Source: Gracilaria gracilis (taxonomy: Eukaryota > Rhodophyta > Florideophyceae > Gracilariales > Gracilariaceae). From it: a DNA stretch of 64,000 nucleotides. The translations under genes and the position numbers were made by a program. The notes under the pieces are model-generated. The model was given only the letters and a program-made list of their open reading frames with translations, searched no databases and was not told where the DNA came from. Below are positions 43,800-55,636 of this stretch, piece by piece; the stretch's first letter is position 1, and each line of letters begins with the position of its first letter. The stretch covers positions 124,001 through 188,000 of the forward strand of contig JARGSG010000250.1 in the NCBI GenBank assembly GCA_030374805.1. The letters run 5' to 3'.

Positions 43800-46111
43800 G
43801 GAGCCAAGAATGGATGAGAAATGGATAAGTCCAAATCATGAAGAAACTTTATCGTGTATGGAGTCGATACAGAGACAAATCGATGGGAACTGGATGGGCG
43901 GTGTGCTTACGGTTGTCGTCTGTAGCCTACCAGAAACACACGCGGTTGAAGATGGCATCGACTACGCCTTGGGTGATAAGAGCTCCATGAACTATTTGAA
44001 GGGGACCTCTTTGGAGGATGGAGTGGAAGAAGGAAACGTGAAACGAATGAAGAAGATATGTTTGGAAAACCAGATGATGTATTTGGAGTTGGAAGAGCTG
44101 GACCCAATGACGAATACGTGAAAGAACTTTGGGGAGCTAGCAGGACCGAAGGAAAAAATGGCAATTATTTGTCAAATGATAAAAATGGACGTTTCTAGAA
44201 CGCGAGCTTCTTCCGCTTTTCACTATATTCGTTCATTTTTGCGATATATGAACCGACCACAAAAGCGGATTTGAGTACGGTGATTCGAGTCCAACGGAAA
44301 TTGGGAGTGTCCTCCGAGAGTTCTACGACTCAGAGAGAAAGGGTGAGGAACTAAAAAGGGGACTTTCTTCCAATCTGCTTGAGTATGCAGAGAGTGTCAG
44401 AGTGTAAGAGGTCTCGGAGAAGGTAATCATTGAAATGAAAACTAGAGTGAAGTAATTTGTGAGCGGTGATTTGATCAACGAATGAGATAGGTTTTCAGAC
44501 ACGGAAGAGACTTGGTTCGCGGGATTGGATCGTTGAGGCGTGGCTAGGTGAAGAGGAAATAATGGAGAAATTGGTAGTAACAATGTTCTAGTCCTCGGTG
44601 ACGTTGAAGCGGTGGATGGCAAGAATATTTTTTATATGTACAGTAGGCCTGCGCTTCGAGGTTTTGGAGTAGTTTGATTTGAAGAGAGCTTGGGCGTGTT
44701 TGAAGATGGCTGCATCGTAGATGTGGAGGCCTCCAAAACGGCAAATATTCTCGGAATGTTGTACAGGAGATAGAACGTAAAGGCGTCAAGGGTGGAAGTG
44801 TAGTGTGGGCTGTGTGCGGCGACGGGTGTGTACTTGAAAGAGCGGATTTGGAGATGAAGGTTGATGAAGAGAGAGTCGGTCGACTCGGTAAAAAGTTGTA
44901 TCTCATGGAGGAGGGCAGAAGATCAGACTACTTGGTGAAAACGGAAGAGTTGAGAACTGTACTGACTTCGTCACAGCAGCGTTCGATGAAGGCCCAGATG
45001 AAAGAAAAAACATGTCGAGAAAGCGGTCGTCTTTTGCTTCCAGCATACCACATAGGCAGTTGGAGGTGAAAAAACAAGTTTCTGACCGTTTTCGGGAAAG
45101 AAGAAGTCGATGTCGAGTCCTAAGGCTAGGGAGTGCATTTCAATGGTGGCAAGAATGGTAAACGCATGTTTAGAGATGAAGGGATGGATGTAATTGAAGG
45201 AAAGATGGGAATTGGAAAAATAAAACGTGATGGAGAGTGACTGTGGCATGTGTTTCTCGAACGCTGCGAGCGTGATGAGCTTCGAAATGCTTTGATGGAA
45301 GGTATGGAGTGACTTGGAGGTGAAGATGTTTTAAGAGGAGAGGAGAGAGTTGATTTTGAAGAAATGAAAGGACTCGAAGAACGAAGAGTAATTTTGCGAC
45401 AGAAAAGCATTGGAGTTCTTCCAAGGCCTGTTCCTTCGTGTTGCGGGCGATTCTGAGCTTTCTTGCAGATACAGCCTTTTCAGAATCTTGAAGGAGGCCG
45501 AAGTGTGATTTGTGCGAGGCTAGTGTTTATGTCTGGGATGGAAGGAAGCGTGATTTAATGTGTTTATGACCGTCGAAGGGGGAGATGATACATCTGTAGC
45601 ATGGATCCCTGGGTGGGGTGCCATAGAAGATGGTAAGAATGCCCTTTGCTTAGGAAATTTAGAAGCCATAGCTAATGTTGATTGGCTGACAATGGCAGAA
45701 AACGTCATGAGCCTAACCTAAACCGATGCCACTGAGACCGGGGGTTAGAGATGGCATGAGACATGGGTGGCATCTTGGTAGCGCAAGAGATGCTGGACGA
45801 GGTTTGGGGAATGTTATATAAGTGCTGCGAAGCGGTAGCCAGATTTAAAGAGTTTTGAAAGTATACGAAAGGGGGGGCTCGTCATTGATACATTTGGGAC
45901 GGAAAGAATTAGAGTAGTTGAGGATGTAGGAGGTTATGGGAGAAAATTTGAGGAAAGTGGGCGACTTGTCGGAGTATATTTCGACGGAGTCGGTCAAAAA
46001 GCTCATCCAATGTTGCTGGGGGATTGTCAGATACAGTAGTCATAGTAAAACTGTATGATTGCGTGCTTAAGGGTTGCAATGGCTTTTTCTCCGAGCAATA
46101 AATCTATGGGG
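43800..46111 (-). pseudogene. Element K copy 2 gene, 3' half
   Basis: Homologous to about 38480-40800 of copy 1, but shredded by frameshifts: the MRYN start of the long copy 1 frame is visible at 44906, then the frame is lost within a few codons. Where copy 1 has TAA 39578-39580 this copy has GAA, showing that the copy 1 stop is a mutation. Only one 36-bp unit is present here. Confidence 0.55.
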
Positions 46112-48624
46112 TACCGTTCCTAAAAGGCTCATTTTGGAAAAAGGTCGGTAGTGGAATTCTGCTTTGAGAAGGTCCTATCTCTACATCTCGTGCTCCGTTT
46201 TCGGATCTATTCAGCTCAATAGAATCGTCTCAATGAGACGAAGAGATTGAATCCATAAAGGCGCGACTTACAAAAAACCCGCGATGTAGGCATATAAAAA
46301 CGTAGTTCTTGTACAGCAGCAAAACCTCCACTGGATCGTTTTAATGTCCTGTCTGCGGCCAATTGAGTGGGTGCCAAGGCTCACTCTCGACGGCAAAGGC
46401 TCAATATGGCTCTCTCGATGAGACGCCAGGCAACCCGCCACAAAAAAGGAAAAGAACAAGCGGAGCGGCGCCGATATCTGAAACAAGTTGCAGTGTCCAT
46501 GCTAAAGGACAAAAAACAAAGGCATTCTATCCAGACCATCAGTGCACACACATCATTGAGCAAATCCTTGATATACAACCTCAAACAACTCGTCGACACA
46601 AAGAATGAAGTGGCCCTTCAACGTCATCTGAGTGATACTACACAGTCCCGCACCGGCGGTAAGACGATCTTGACGCCGGCGGAAGAAAAAATGATCGTTC
46701 GTCGCATGCTCGAAGCGGCGGAACGGGGCTTCGCCGTTGATAACGATACTTTGAAGCAAGTTATGGCACATATCGCAGGGGACAACAGGTCTGGTTGGAA
46801 GAATGGCATACCTTCCAAAGATGCAATTCGGTCATTTCGCGCACGCCACAGGGAGCTTTCCTACAAAACCTTCTATCCAAAGGATAACGCCAAACTCAAA
46901 GGCGAGAACTACGAACATATCAAGACCTTCTTTGACGTCGTAGCAAAGCTCGGTGACACAAATAAGGGTCTTCTTACGGACCCATCTCGAATTTGGAACA
47001 TGGACGAAACTTCTGTGGACTCCACATGGGGTAAAGCGGTGAAGTCTTTTGGTTCTGCGTCATCCAAACATGGTGGGTGTCGAGTTGCACAAAAAACGCA
47101 AGGCGTTGATAAACATATTACAGCCGTTGTCGTTTGTTCCGCTTCTGGTCTGAAAGCCCCTCCGTTCTTCATCATTGCTGGAAAAAATGTAATGTCCAAC
47201 TGGTTCGAGCCTTTACCGGATGTCTATAGCCAAAGTGAAGATATTTGTAAACCATTTCAACGTCCCAACTGGATGCCTAAAGACGCTGTTGTGAAGTGCA
47301 CGGAAAACGGGTCAATGACTAAGGAAATTTTAGCTGCATTCGTGAAACATGTCAACCATTTTGTCCGTAAGCATGTTCCGGAGTCGCAATCTTACTTGCT
47401 CACCATGGACGGACACTCTTCTAGAAAGGGGTTTGAATGGGTCGTTGAGTGCGAATCCAACAACTGCATTCCAGTCATTAAGCCGGCCAACACGTCTCAC
47501 ATCCTGCAGCCATGCGACAGAAGAATCAACAAAACATTCCAAGAATCTATACGGTTCATTCGAGATTCTTTCAATAAGTCTGCTATCCCGGAGACAAGAA
47601 CGCCAAAGTTCAATTTCGCATGCGCTGTTTACGCCCATCACACCATAACAGTGCCTGCAATACAATCTTCTTTCGAGTCCACAGGTCTATTTCCCTTCCA
47701 GCCAGAATATCCAGAACAATTTAGAGAGAAGAAAGAAGCTATAACCACACTTTCTCTGCCAAAAGAAGACACTGTTGCGGAGCGGTTGCAGAGCTTGAAG
47801 CTGCGTAGTACAGATGCGGAGGTACTAGCAAAGGCGAGAAGCATTTTTGAATCGTCGATGGATGGCTGCGATAAAGTACGGCACCTGAGTGAGCTCCTAC
47901 GAAACGCAGTCACGGCTCATAACATAATTATGAACCACATTACTCCCCTAAAGACCGAGAAAGAACTGGCAGGTGCTGGGTTTGTCAAGCCCAAATCTGT
48001 CGTTTTCAACTGTGGTGCACCGGCGGAGCATAAAACAGTGGCGAAGATGTTGGAAGAATACCAGCAGAAAAAAGCGCAAAAGCGCGAAAAAGAACGGCAA
48101 GCTTCTCTTCAAGCAAAACGTGGGGAGGCGGAGAGGTTAGAGAAGGAGGCATCAAAGGCGAAAGCACAAGAGCAGAGGGCGAGAGAGCAGCAGCGGCGCG
48201 AAGAATACCGCAGAAGAAAAAACATTGCTCTGTATCGAGGAAGGGTGGCAAAGGATTGCATGCGTCATGCACGACGTAGCCGGCGAAAGTACATGATGCG
48301 GTCTTCAAAGAGCTTTTGTCCAACCGTTCTGTGTGCGGCACAGACGGTGTCGCAGTTGCTCGGAGAGGTTGTTGGTGATGCGGTGGGGCCGGCTTCGTTT
48401 CCAAAGCCGACCCTTTTTGGCGTTTTTGAAGGTGGTGAGATACAAGAGAAAGATGGTTCTCTGGGAGGCGCGGTGGTTGGAGTCACAGTCTGGGGGTCAG
48501 CGTCTGCATGGAAAAGAGGGCGACAAATCGATTGCCGTGGTCAGTGGATGGTGAAAGTGGCTAAGATTAGAGATAGACAAAATGTTTTAAAAAACTGTCC
48601 AATTTGAGCCTTTTAGGAACGGTA
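46112..48624 (+). mobile_element. Pogo/Tigger-type DNA transposon, well preserved, nested in element K
   Basis: The element is 46114-48622 (2509 bp). Terminal inverted repeats CCGTTCCTAAAAGGCTCA (46114-46131) and its exact complement (48605-48622) are perfect over 18 bp, and the TA target duplication is at 46112-46113 and 48623-48624. It carries one long uninterrupted transposase frame. The uninterrupted copy 1 of element K shows the equivalent unoccupied site near 38475. Perfect ends and an intact frame mark it as the youngest element in the window. Confidence 0.95.
46367..48607 (+). CDS. Pogo-superfamily transposase (DDE_1), intact 746-codon frame
   Basis: Transposase that would cut and paste the surrounding element by acting on its terminal repeats in the nucleus. 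Residues about 35-80 form a Psq/CENP-B-type helix-turn-helix (RRRYLKQVAV to SIQTISAHTSLSKSLIYNL). The DDE core has D213 in IWNMDETSV, D348 in SYLLTMDGHSS and D384 in LQPCDRRINKTF, leaving 35 residues between the second and third. Residues about 575-640 are a Lys/Glu/Arg-rich coiled coil. The frame is open from 46367. Met14 (46406) is an alternative start and I cannot tell which is used. The TGA stop at 48605-48607 is the first three bases of the right terminal repeat, so the last roughly 90 codons, which have a different composition, may be read through non-coding subterminal DNA. The neighbourhood is purely transposon sequence. Confidence 0.9.
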   Translation: MGAKAHSRRQRLNMALSMRRQATRHKKGKEQAERRRYLKQVAVSMLKDKKQRHSIQTISAHTSLSKSLIYNLKQLVDTKNEVALQRHLSDTTQSRTGGKTILTPAEEKMIVRRMLEAAERGFAVDNDTLKQVMAHIAGDNRSGWKNGIPSKDAIRSFRARHRELSYKTFYPKDNAKLKGENYEHIKTFFDVVAKLGDTNKGLLTDPSRIWNMDETSVDSTWGKAVKSFGSASSKHGGCRVAQKTQGVDKHITAVVVCSASGLKAPPFFIIAGKNVMSNWFEPLPDVYSQSEDICKPFQRPNWMPKDAVVKCTENGSMTKEILAAFVKHVNHFVRKHVPESQSYLLTMDGHSSRKGFEWVVECESNNCIPVIKPANTSHILQPCDRRINKTFQESIRFIRDSFNKSAIPETRTPKFNFACAVYAHHTITVPAIQSSFESTGLFPFQPEYPEQFREKKEAITTLSLPKEDTVAERLQSLKLRSTDAEVLAKARSIFESSMDGCDKVRHLSELLRNAVTAHNIIMNHITPLKTEKELAGAGFVKPKSVVFNCGAPAEHKTVAKMLEEYQQKKAQKREKERQASLQAKRGEAERLEKEASKAKAQEQRAREQQRREEYRRRKNIALYRGRVAKDCMRHARRSRRKYMMRSSKSFCPTVLCAAQTVSQLLGEVVGDAVGPASFPKPTLFGVFEGGEIQEKDGSLGGAVVGVTVWGSASAWKRGRQIDCRGQWMVKVAKIRDRQNVLKNCPI

Positions 48625-49447
48625 AGCGAAAACGGGAGAGCAAGAGAAGATTGAATGGGAGACGGGATGGGAGAGTGTGTTCTGTCAGAGTGCGAGTTTG
48701 AGTTGCTGCTTAAGGACTTAGATTGCATCATTTCTAAAGGTAATGGTTGTGAAACAGATGGCGCTGACTTCGTATGGGAAGATTTCCCATTGAGGTTGAA
48801 GGCACTGGGTAGCAGAGGAGACGGCGTTGTGAAAAATCGACTTGAAGAAGACCGGGTCGTGGAGGAGAGAGATAAGCTCGTCTGCCTTGCGGTTGCCGAG
48901 AGTAGAGGCGATAGAAGACATGAAGAGTACCATGCGTGGAAAGCGCGGGTTGTTAAGAAAGGGAACGTAAGGGGGCGATGGTGTAGGATAGGAGGGAGAG
49001 GGATTGCAGACGGGTTTGCTGACGATATCGTAGGCGTTTTGGGTGCGGAGGGAGATGGAGAATTGTTGCTAGTGACGGGAACCGTAGTCGGCGATAGTGA
49101 CGATGAGAGAAAGGCCATTGGAGGAAAGTGGTGGAGATGGTGGTGAAAGTTAGCGGGTTGAATTGTGACGCTTTATACGGGAAGAGAAGTCGGGGAGGCC
49201 AACACCGGGGGATTAAAAAACGCTTGTAGATGGTGCGACGGTTGGGACATACCTTTTGCTGGCTTTCAATGGCCGGGATGGTGCGAGAAAAGAAAGAACA
49301 CCCTTGAAAAGCAGCAATGAGGCAAAGTGGGTAGCGGTATGGGGCTTTTGGGGGTAAGGATGAGTACATTGTCGGAATCGAAATAAAGCGCGCTATCGGT
49401 GGGACGGAATGGCCAGGATGGTTGCACCTAATTCCAAAGCGTTTCAA
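48625..49447 (-). pseudogene. Element K copy 2 gene, 5' half
   Basis: Homologous to about 37660-38470 of copy 1. The frame 48933-48718 reads SIASTLGNRKADELISLL then FHNAVSSATQ, aligned with copy 1 where the K codon before ADEL has become TAG. Further upstream (49447-48953) the same gene continues in another frame. The half ends at the TA target of the pogo insertion. Confidence 0.55.
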
Positions 49448-49760
49448 CAGTGAGAGGTTAAATGGCTGACGTGAGGCGTGTCGAATATATGTGCTATATG
49501 CCTAGAGAGAATTTCTATCTTATGGGCTTGTACTCTTCTAACCCGGTTCCATAAACTGCCATCTATGCATATGCATCACTATTTGCCGCCCTAAATTTCT
49601 AAATATATGATACTTTCAAACTTACATTGTGTTCGAAAACTAGCAGGAAAGAAAGAAAAGTTTTAGTTTGTCTTCCATTCAAAGTAGGAATAATGGAATA
49701 ATTCTGAAAAAAGTTTGCCACATAAATTAGCATAAGTGGGAGTGTGAAAACATATTGGGT

Positions 49761-49829
49761 ACTTGGCACTTTTAAAGTTGTGTAGACTCATCGGATTTTC
49801 ATTCATTTTATTTCAGTCATTTTTGAGAC
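49761..49829. other. Junction between element K copy 2 and the tandem array
   Basis: Short AT-rich stretch where similarity to element K has ended and similarity to the downstream tandem repeat has not yet started. No target duplication recognised. Confidence 0.3.
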
Positions 49830-50645
49830 CGAAACTGGCCTTCCGTTAACACCAACGCGGCTCCTGGATTCTAAAATGTGTGCCATCGTCCGATACATAT
49901 AGGTGGTGCTCATTTAAATTAATTTTAGTAACACATCATTGATTCCAGTTTATGTATTAAAATCGTCTGGGAGACGTGCAGAAACGTAGAGTTCAATAAA
50001 TACTTACGATCGGGACACTGGACGTACCGTCAACCAATAATCGTATCCATTTTCGAATTGTTAACCTAGCCTTCTACATTGCAGTAAGTATGTGCTCCAA
50101 AACATAGATATGAGTAAAAGAAATGTGCATAGCAGATGATTTAGAGAACCAATGGCAGGCGAGTCTGTACAAAATCTTTCCCAAACCCGTTGACTAATTT
50201 GACAAGTTACTGTCCAAAATCGCCCGAAATCGGTTTCTTTCAACAATACTCAACCCTAAAGTACTTGGCATGTAAAATAATCCAGGATTCTGGAATGTTT
50301 GCGTAAATATGCTCGCGGTCTTTCTGCTTTAATTATTCAGAAAGATACGAAGCGAGCTGCTCTTGGGTTTCATGAATTGCGCTCTTTCAAAGGGCTCATG
50401 TACCAATTTTTTTGTTCTCATCACATCATTTTCAGCCGTGAGTGCTTAGAAGCAGTTCTTGTCGATCAGTGGAAAACAACATCTTTGGTTTCATAATGAA
50501 ATCTACAAGTCTATGTAATTTCTGCAATGTAAGTAACGTAATTCCTATTTTACTTTCCAAAGCAATTGAAATCATGAAAGGTGTTCTGCAGAATGCTCGT
50601 CAACCGATCTCCCAATCTCATGCACTTCTTTATAATCTGAATTTA
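49830..50645. repeat. Module A0, diverged first copy of tandem-array segment A
   Basis: About 0.8 kb homologous to 53930-54730 and 60810-61610; landmarks are GACGTGCAGAAAC, TTACGATCGGG and GTATGTGCTCCAAAACATAG. It is clearly more diverged from the other two than they are from each other. Plus-strand frames of 65-100 codons (50299-50744) are not recognised. Confidence 0.7.
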
Positions 50646-53600
50646 CATAAAGTAGAAAAATTTAGAGCTCATTATAATGTTACGAAGAAGGAGTTCTTAC
50701 TCGAAAATTGGTTGTTCCATCTTCGAACGTCTACCATACTCTGATGAGAGACTACCATTAGTCACTGATAAAGAAGAGAACAACAAAGCAGACTGAAGTG
50801 TAAAAAGAACCGAGCCAAATCGGAAAAGAGCGTTAACGGAGGGAAGTGAATAATATGATCAATGGTATATTCCGGAATAGGAATTCCAGAGCGAGAACGC
50901 CTAGATGATGTATTGTGTCCAATTTAATTTAAGCTGTTGTATTTGCTATTCGTCGGGATAGAACCTGAAACTATAGTCAGACGAGGAACAGAATTGATAC
51001 TACTACAATTAGGAATTGGAGACTGAGATATGATATTTCAATTGCTCATGATGGAAAGTATCTTGGGACAATATTGACCTGGCCCGGACCTTTGGCCAAC
51101 GTACAGCTTTTCATTAAAGGTTGCTTTTCAGTGAACAACCAGACAGGCTTGAGAAATGCCAATCAAGAAAAGTTGGATTCCTGAGTTCTTTGAGATCATT
51201 GTGACTTAGATTTTCGGAAGAAGTGGGATCTCTTGCGCGCATTGAATTTCAAATTACAAGTTCCTGTTCAATCTGGGATCGATCAGAAATATACTTGGAC
51301 TTGAATTGAAAATAAGGTTATAGCTTTTTACCCTCATTTCATTGAGCTTTCACCAGATGAGTACCTCAAATTAACGACAAAAAACCTTTGTTGTTTTATG
51401 AAAAATTGCAACTGAAGAGCGTTTATTTAGAAATTCATTATTTCGAGAGAGCTGCTCACCGTTTTACAAAATAGGTAAAGAGTTCAAAATGAATGCGTTT
51501 CCAACAAAACTGTTATCGAAACACTCTTTCATAGGCCTCCATATCTTGAGAAAAACTATATATTCTCTCTATTGCTCATGCGAAAATAGGCTGCTTACAC
51601 ACGACATGAGCTTCAAGTATATAACTGTATTCTTTTAAAGTACATGTGAAAACTGTGCACTTCCTCTTATTCATGTAATGAGTAAAATTGGCCAGACGGT
51701 TGCCACTAAATGACTTGGTGCTTGGTGTTAATACTTTAGGTTCATTATGTGAGACTGTTAACTTTTGCACTCTAGCGTAGAACTCATGAGTGCGTATGGG
51801 TTGTGTCGTTTGTGGTTCTAGCGCCTTTTGGCGTTAGTAGTTGCCAGAGGCCGACCAATCATACCTCTTAGAAAACCTTCTTTGATTATTGAGATGATCT
51901 AGCTAAAGCCATCAAATGAGAATGCACTTGTGGGCACTTCTCCAGTTGATCGAGCAGAAGAATTTACCGCAAATAAGCGCAATGCATCGTTACAGGACAA
52001 TGGTTTTCTTAGTTTTCGAATTGTTATTGTACGGGGTTTTCGTTCTAATACCTCTCTGGTTCTATCGAATTTCTGAAGGCCTCTTTTCCTTTCTTGGCGT
52101 TCACACAAAAGGTATTAACTTCATTACCACAAGCAACCCCCATGTTTCTTCTGAACTTTTCCTTTCGCAACGCAACTTGAGCAAATGTTGTAAGATTTCT
52201 TCCTTTCCTCATTGAAGTACATTTTGATTTTGTACTGCGGCTTGAGCCTGCTACAGATTGAACAGTTGTGTTTATCATTAATATCGCCCAGCCTCGCTAT
52301 GACGCTCTCCGTAGTTTCGGTACTGGTAGATTTGCGGTGGCTTTTGCTCTTATCTGAGCACTTGCATTTGCAGCGACCCTCTTCAACGTCTAGAATGCCA
52401 TGGTCGCAAGGGGTACCATCCTTTTTCACGGGCTGGCAATCATCCTCACTATACCATAGCTTCTTTTTAGGAGCATGGTTTCGATTCTGAATTGCCATCA
52501 ACCGATTATGCAATTCAAGAGTTTTCAACATTTCTGATGGTGAGGAACTGCTGCTGCCTGCCATGTTGAAAATGGGTTGAGTAAATTGGTCGGGTGTTGA
52601 TAACTTGAAAGAAACCGTCGGTCTATGTAAATGGAGTCCAGTGTATATGGCTTATATAGAGAACTATGGTTTAGAAAGTACGGTCTCCAGCCAGAGATTT
52701 GGCACTATCCCTCCAGCCATGGTGTGTGTGATTGCACATTTGGACGTGAATATTAGACGAACGCCTGAATGTTGTCCTAAATTCACTACGGTGGAAACCC
52801 TTTGCCGCTCTGGGCCTTTCTGTGGAACTTCAAACGCTCACTTCTTCCAATACACCTCCACGGTGTCAGATTGAGAAATCATATAGCGCGAGAGCTTCTA
52901 CGAATCGACCAGGTCAATGTGAATACCTCAAAATCCAATACGCATTCGTATTCAACTGAGAATTTTATACTACCATATAATTGAAAGTAACGGTCAAGAA
53001 CGCCAACGATAAAGGATCTCAGTATACCTTTATTCAAAAGATGATTTTAAGTACATGAAGGATCAAAACAGCAGTTCCGCAGTCTTGATTGCACTTGTGT
53101 TCCAAATAACGATGATTAGAAGTCCTTGACAAAATATTCTGTCATTGAAACTTCATGATCTAATCAGTAAAACAGCAAATAATCTCTTCTTAGTGCATTC
53201 TCCATGCATCTCGATTTTTAGAAAAAAATAACTTCAATAGATTTTCGTTGCATATTGATGCAAAGGAAAATCAATTACGTTCGACCTGTTCTAATAAACC
53301 AGGTGTGAAAATAGTATGGGATTTTCATTCAACTCGATGTAACGAGGTCTCCCTTGGACTAAAAGGCTGCCTCTGTTTCCAGCAGTTGAGGAAATATAAA
53401 ACTGTGCCCCTTGGAAACTTGAAAAGCATATTGAAATGCTGGAAATATATTTCCAGTAGCAAAATGTAATGGTTTCTGGTACTAGTCGTAGCCCAAAATA
53501 ACCAACTTATTAAATCAGAATGAGCACCAATATGGGCCACCCCAACAAAATCATTATAAGCAGATTTTTTCGTAGAATGGAGCTTTAGCAGTACAACAAG

Positions 53601-55636
53601 AAGCACCGAAACTTCTCTGTAGAAATAACTAAATCATCTGTTGTGATTTCAAGTTCCAAAACTATTCTTTTTAGTACCACCGAAACCTGGAATATATTTT
53701 TATATACCTTTTTGGTCTGTGAAGGTCTAAATACTTACTTCTTTGCGCAGACGGGTAACATTCTATAACGAAGAACTCAATTTTGTTTACCCAAATGAAA
53801 ATTTTTAATGTTCCCATCCAAATTAAAAAAAGAAAGTGCGCATGGAGCCATATAACAAATCTACTTACAAGTGCAAGCCCTATTTTGTATATGAGGCCAG
53901 GGCCTCTAAAATTGTGCGAATTACATTTTCCGCTGACAGACAGGGCTTCTGGATTCCAAAATCTGTACCATCGACCAACATTTTTAGGTGGAGCTCATAT
54001 AAAGGAATTGTAGTACTATATTATTTATTTCAGTCTATCTATTAAAATAGTTTGCCAGACGTGCAGAAACCTAAAGTTAAATAAGTATTTACGATCGGGA
54101 GATCGGAAATAGCGTCAACCAAGGACCGTATCCATTTTCGGGTTGTGTTTCTGGGCCTCGTACATTGCAGTAAGTATGTGCTCCAAAACATAGATTTTAA
54201 GTAAAAGAAATGTGCATAGCAGATGATTTGGAGAACCAATGGCAGGCAAGTGTGCACATAATCTTTCCCAAAGCAGTTGACGAATTCGACAAGTTACTTT
54301 CCAATATCGCTCGAAATCGGTTTCTTACGACAATACTGAACTCTGGATTAGTTGGCATATGGTTTACTCTAGTATTCTGGATTGCTTTCGTTAACGTGCT
54401 TTGGGTCTTCATGCTTCAAATATTTAGAAAGATATGAAGCAAGCTGCTCCTGGGTTTCTTGAAGTGCGCTCTTTAAAAAGGGCCCATGTACCCACTAATT
54501 TATTCTCATCACATCATCTTCCGCCTTGAGTGTTTAGAAGTAGTTCATGTTGATCAATGAAGAAAAATACCTTTGATTTCATTATGAAATCTACTATTTT
54601 ATAAAACTTCTGCAATGTAAGTAACGTAATTCGTACTTTACTTTTCAAAGCAATCGAAATCATGAAAAGTGTTCATCCGAATACTCGTCAACCAATCTCT
54701 CAATCTTATGCACTTCTTTTTAATCAGAATTTAACTCTACATGCCTCTTAAGTATTCGAGTGATCGAACTCAAAAGCAGCCTTAAGGCAAATTGATTCGC
54801 ACTTGAAACTGCAAAACACATTTGTATGTGCAGCTTGTCGAGGTTTTCTTTCTCCGAAAACTTGCACTCTGATTTATCTGTTAATGAAAATTCTTAGCCA
54901 ATCAAGAGATTCTTTCTAGTTATATAGAAAGAATTTCTTCTGTACCGCTTGATGGCAGATGTGTTCGCATTTTTAGAGCATGAACTTTGCGAAGTCTCTT
55001 CCCATGTATTCCGGTATCAAACAATGATATTGTAATACCGAATACATGTGCAGGCAAAATACACACTTCTTGCGCTTCTTTTCAGATTTCAATTACCTGT
55101 GGAATACCTGCATTGTAGAGTGCAATACGTGCGTTGTAGAGTGCAAATTCAGTAGTAAATAATCTGGGGGCACTCGTCTGCATCACATGTGGTTTCACCT
55201 GAATTCTGTAGCAATCAGTGAGATATCTTCCTGCAGGCTCCAAAGATATTCGAGCACCATTTCTTCTTAATGGGCGATGCAAAGCAGAGCGATTATGATC
55301 TCCTCCACAGAAAAATCTCTGCAAAGAGGCAACAGATTCATAAAGTCTTGCCCATTAGCTCCAGTGATGAGATCACTATTAAAAAATTGTTACCGTTCGC
55401 ATTTATGAGTAGTTGAGAGAAAGAACGACGGTTTCAGTTGAGCCTTTATCTACGACGTTCAGCTTGTTCCTATTTCAACAATCCGCTAGAAATTGTAGAA
55501 GTACGCAAGAACTTTCACAAGAGTCCCTAGCCAACAAATGCCTTCTAGAAAAGCTTGGACGTACCCAGATTTCTGGATATGAAAAACCAGAACAGGTTTG
55601 AAAATCTTGAGCAGCTTCTTCAGCAACATAAAGGTG
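50646..55636. repeat. Tandem unit 1 (about 4.98 kb)
   Basis: Order of segments: B (50646-51070), C (51070-53930), A (53930-54730), D (54730-55636). The same order recurs in unit 2. TAGAGCTCATTATAATGTTACGAA marks the B start at 50663 here and at 55644 in unit 2, a period of 4981 bp. Apart from the Cys-rich frame no gene is recognised. Confidence 0.8.
52124..52564 (-). CDS. Cys-rich small protein, array copy 1
   Basis: Not recognised. 146 codons starting MAGSSSSSPSEMLKTLELHN, with a Ser-rich start, a short helix, a central Cys cluster (GRCKCKCSDKSKSH), a helix, and a C-terminal pair of CxxC motifs (NCSICSRLKP and NICSSCVAKG) that could bind zinc. It ends GGCLW at TAA. The last codons overlap a GTAATG that could be a splice donor; a following minus-strand frame (52108-51899, ending TSAFSFDGFS) could be a second exon. 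The identical copy at 59001-59441 shows either recent duplication or constraint. No neighbour hints at a role. Confidence 0.45.
   Translation of the reverse strand: MAGSSSSSPSEMLKTLELHNRLMAIQNRNHAPKKKLWYSEDDCQPVKKDGTPCDHGILDVEEGRCKCKCSDKSKSHRKSTSTETTESVIARLGDINDKHNCSICSRLKPQYKIKMYFNEERKKSYNICSSCVAKGKVQKKHGGCLW

Larger units (their letters stand above)
43640..49760 (-). mobile_element. Element K, copy 2, split by a nested pogo element
   Basis: Opposite-strand relative of 37195-40980. The 5' part (49760 down to 48625) contains the TGAATGGAAGACAAACTA flank and the start of the gene (KADELISLLHDPVF, aligned with copy 1 around 38190). The 3' part (46111 down to about 43640) contains YLMEE-side sequence matching 39713 and the tail near 43830. 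Removing 46114-48622 and one TA joins the parts in the order seen in copy 1. The C-terminal end past 43850 differs from copy 1. Confidence 0.65.
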
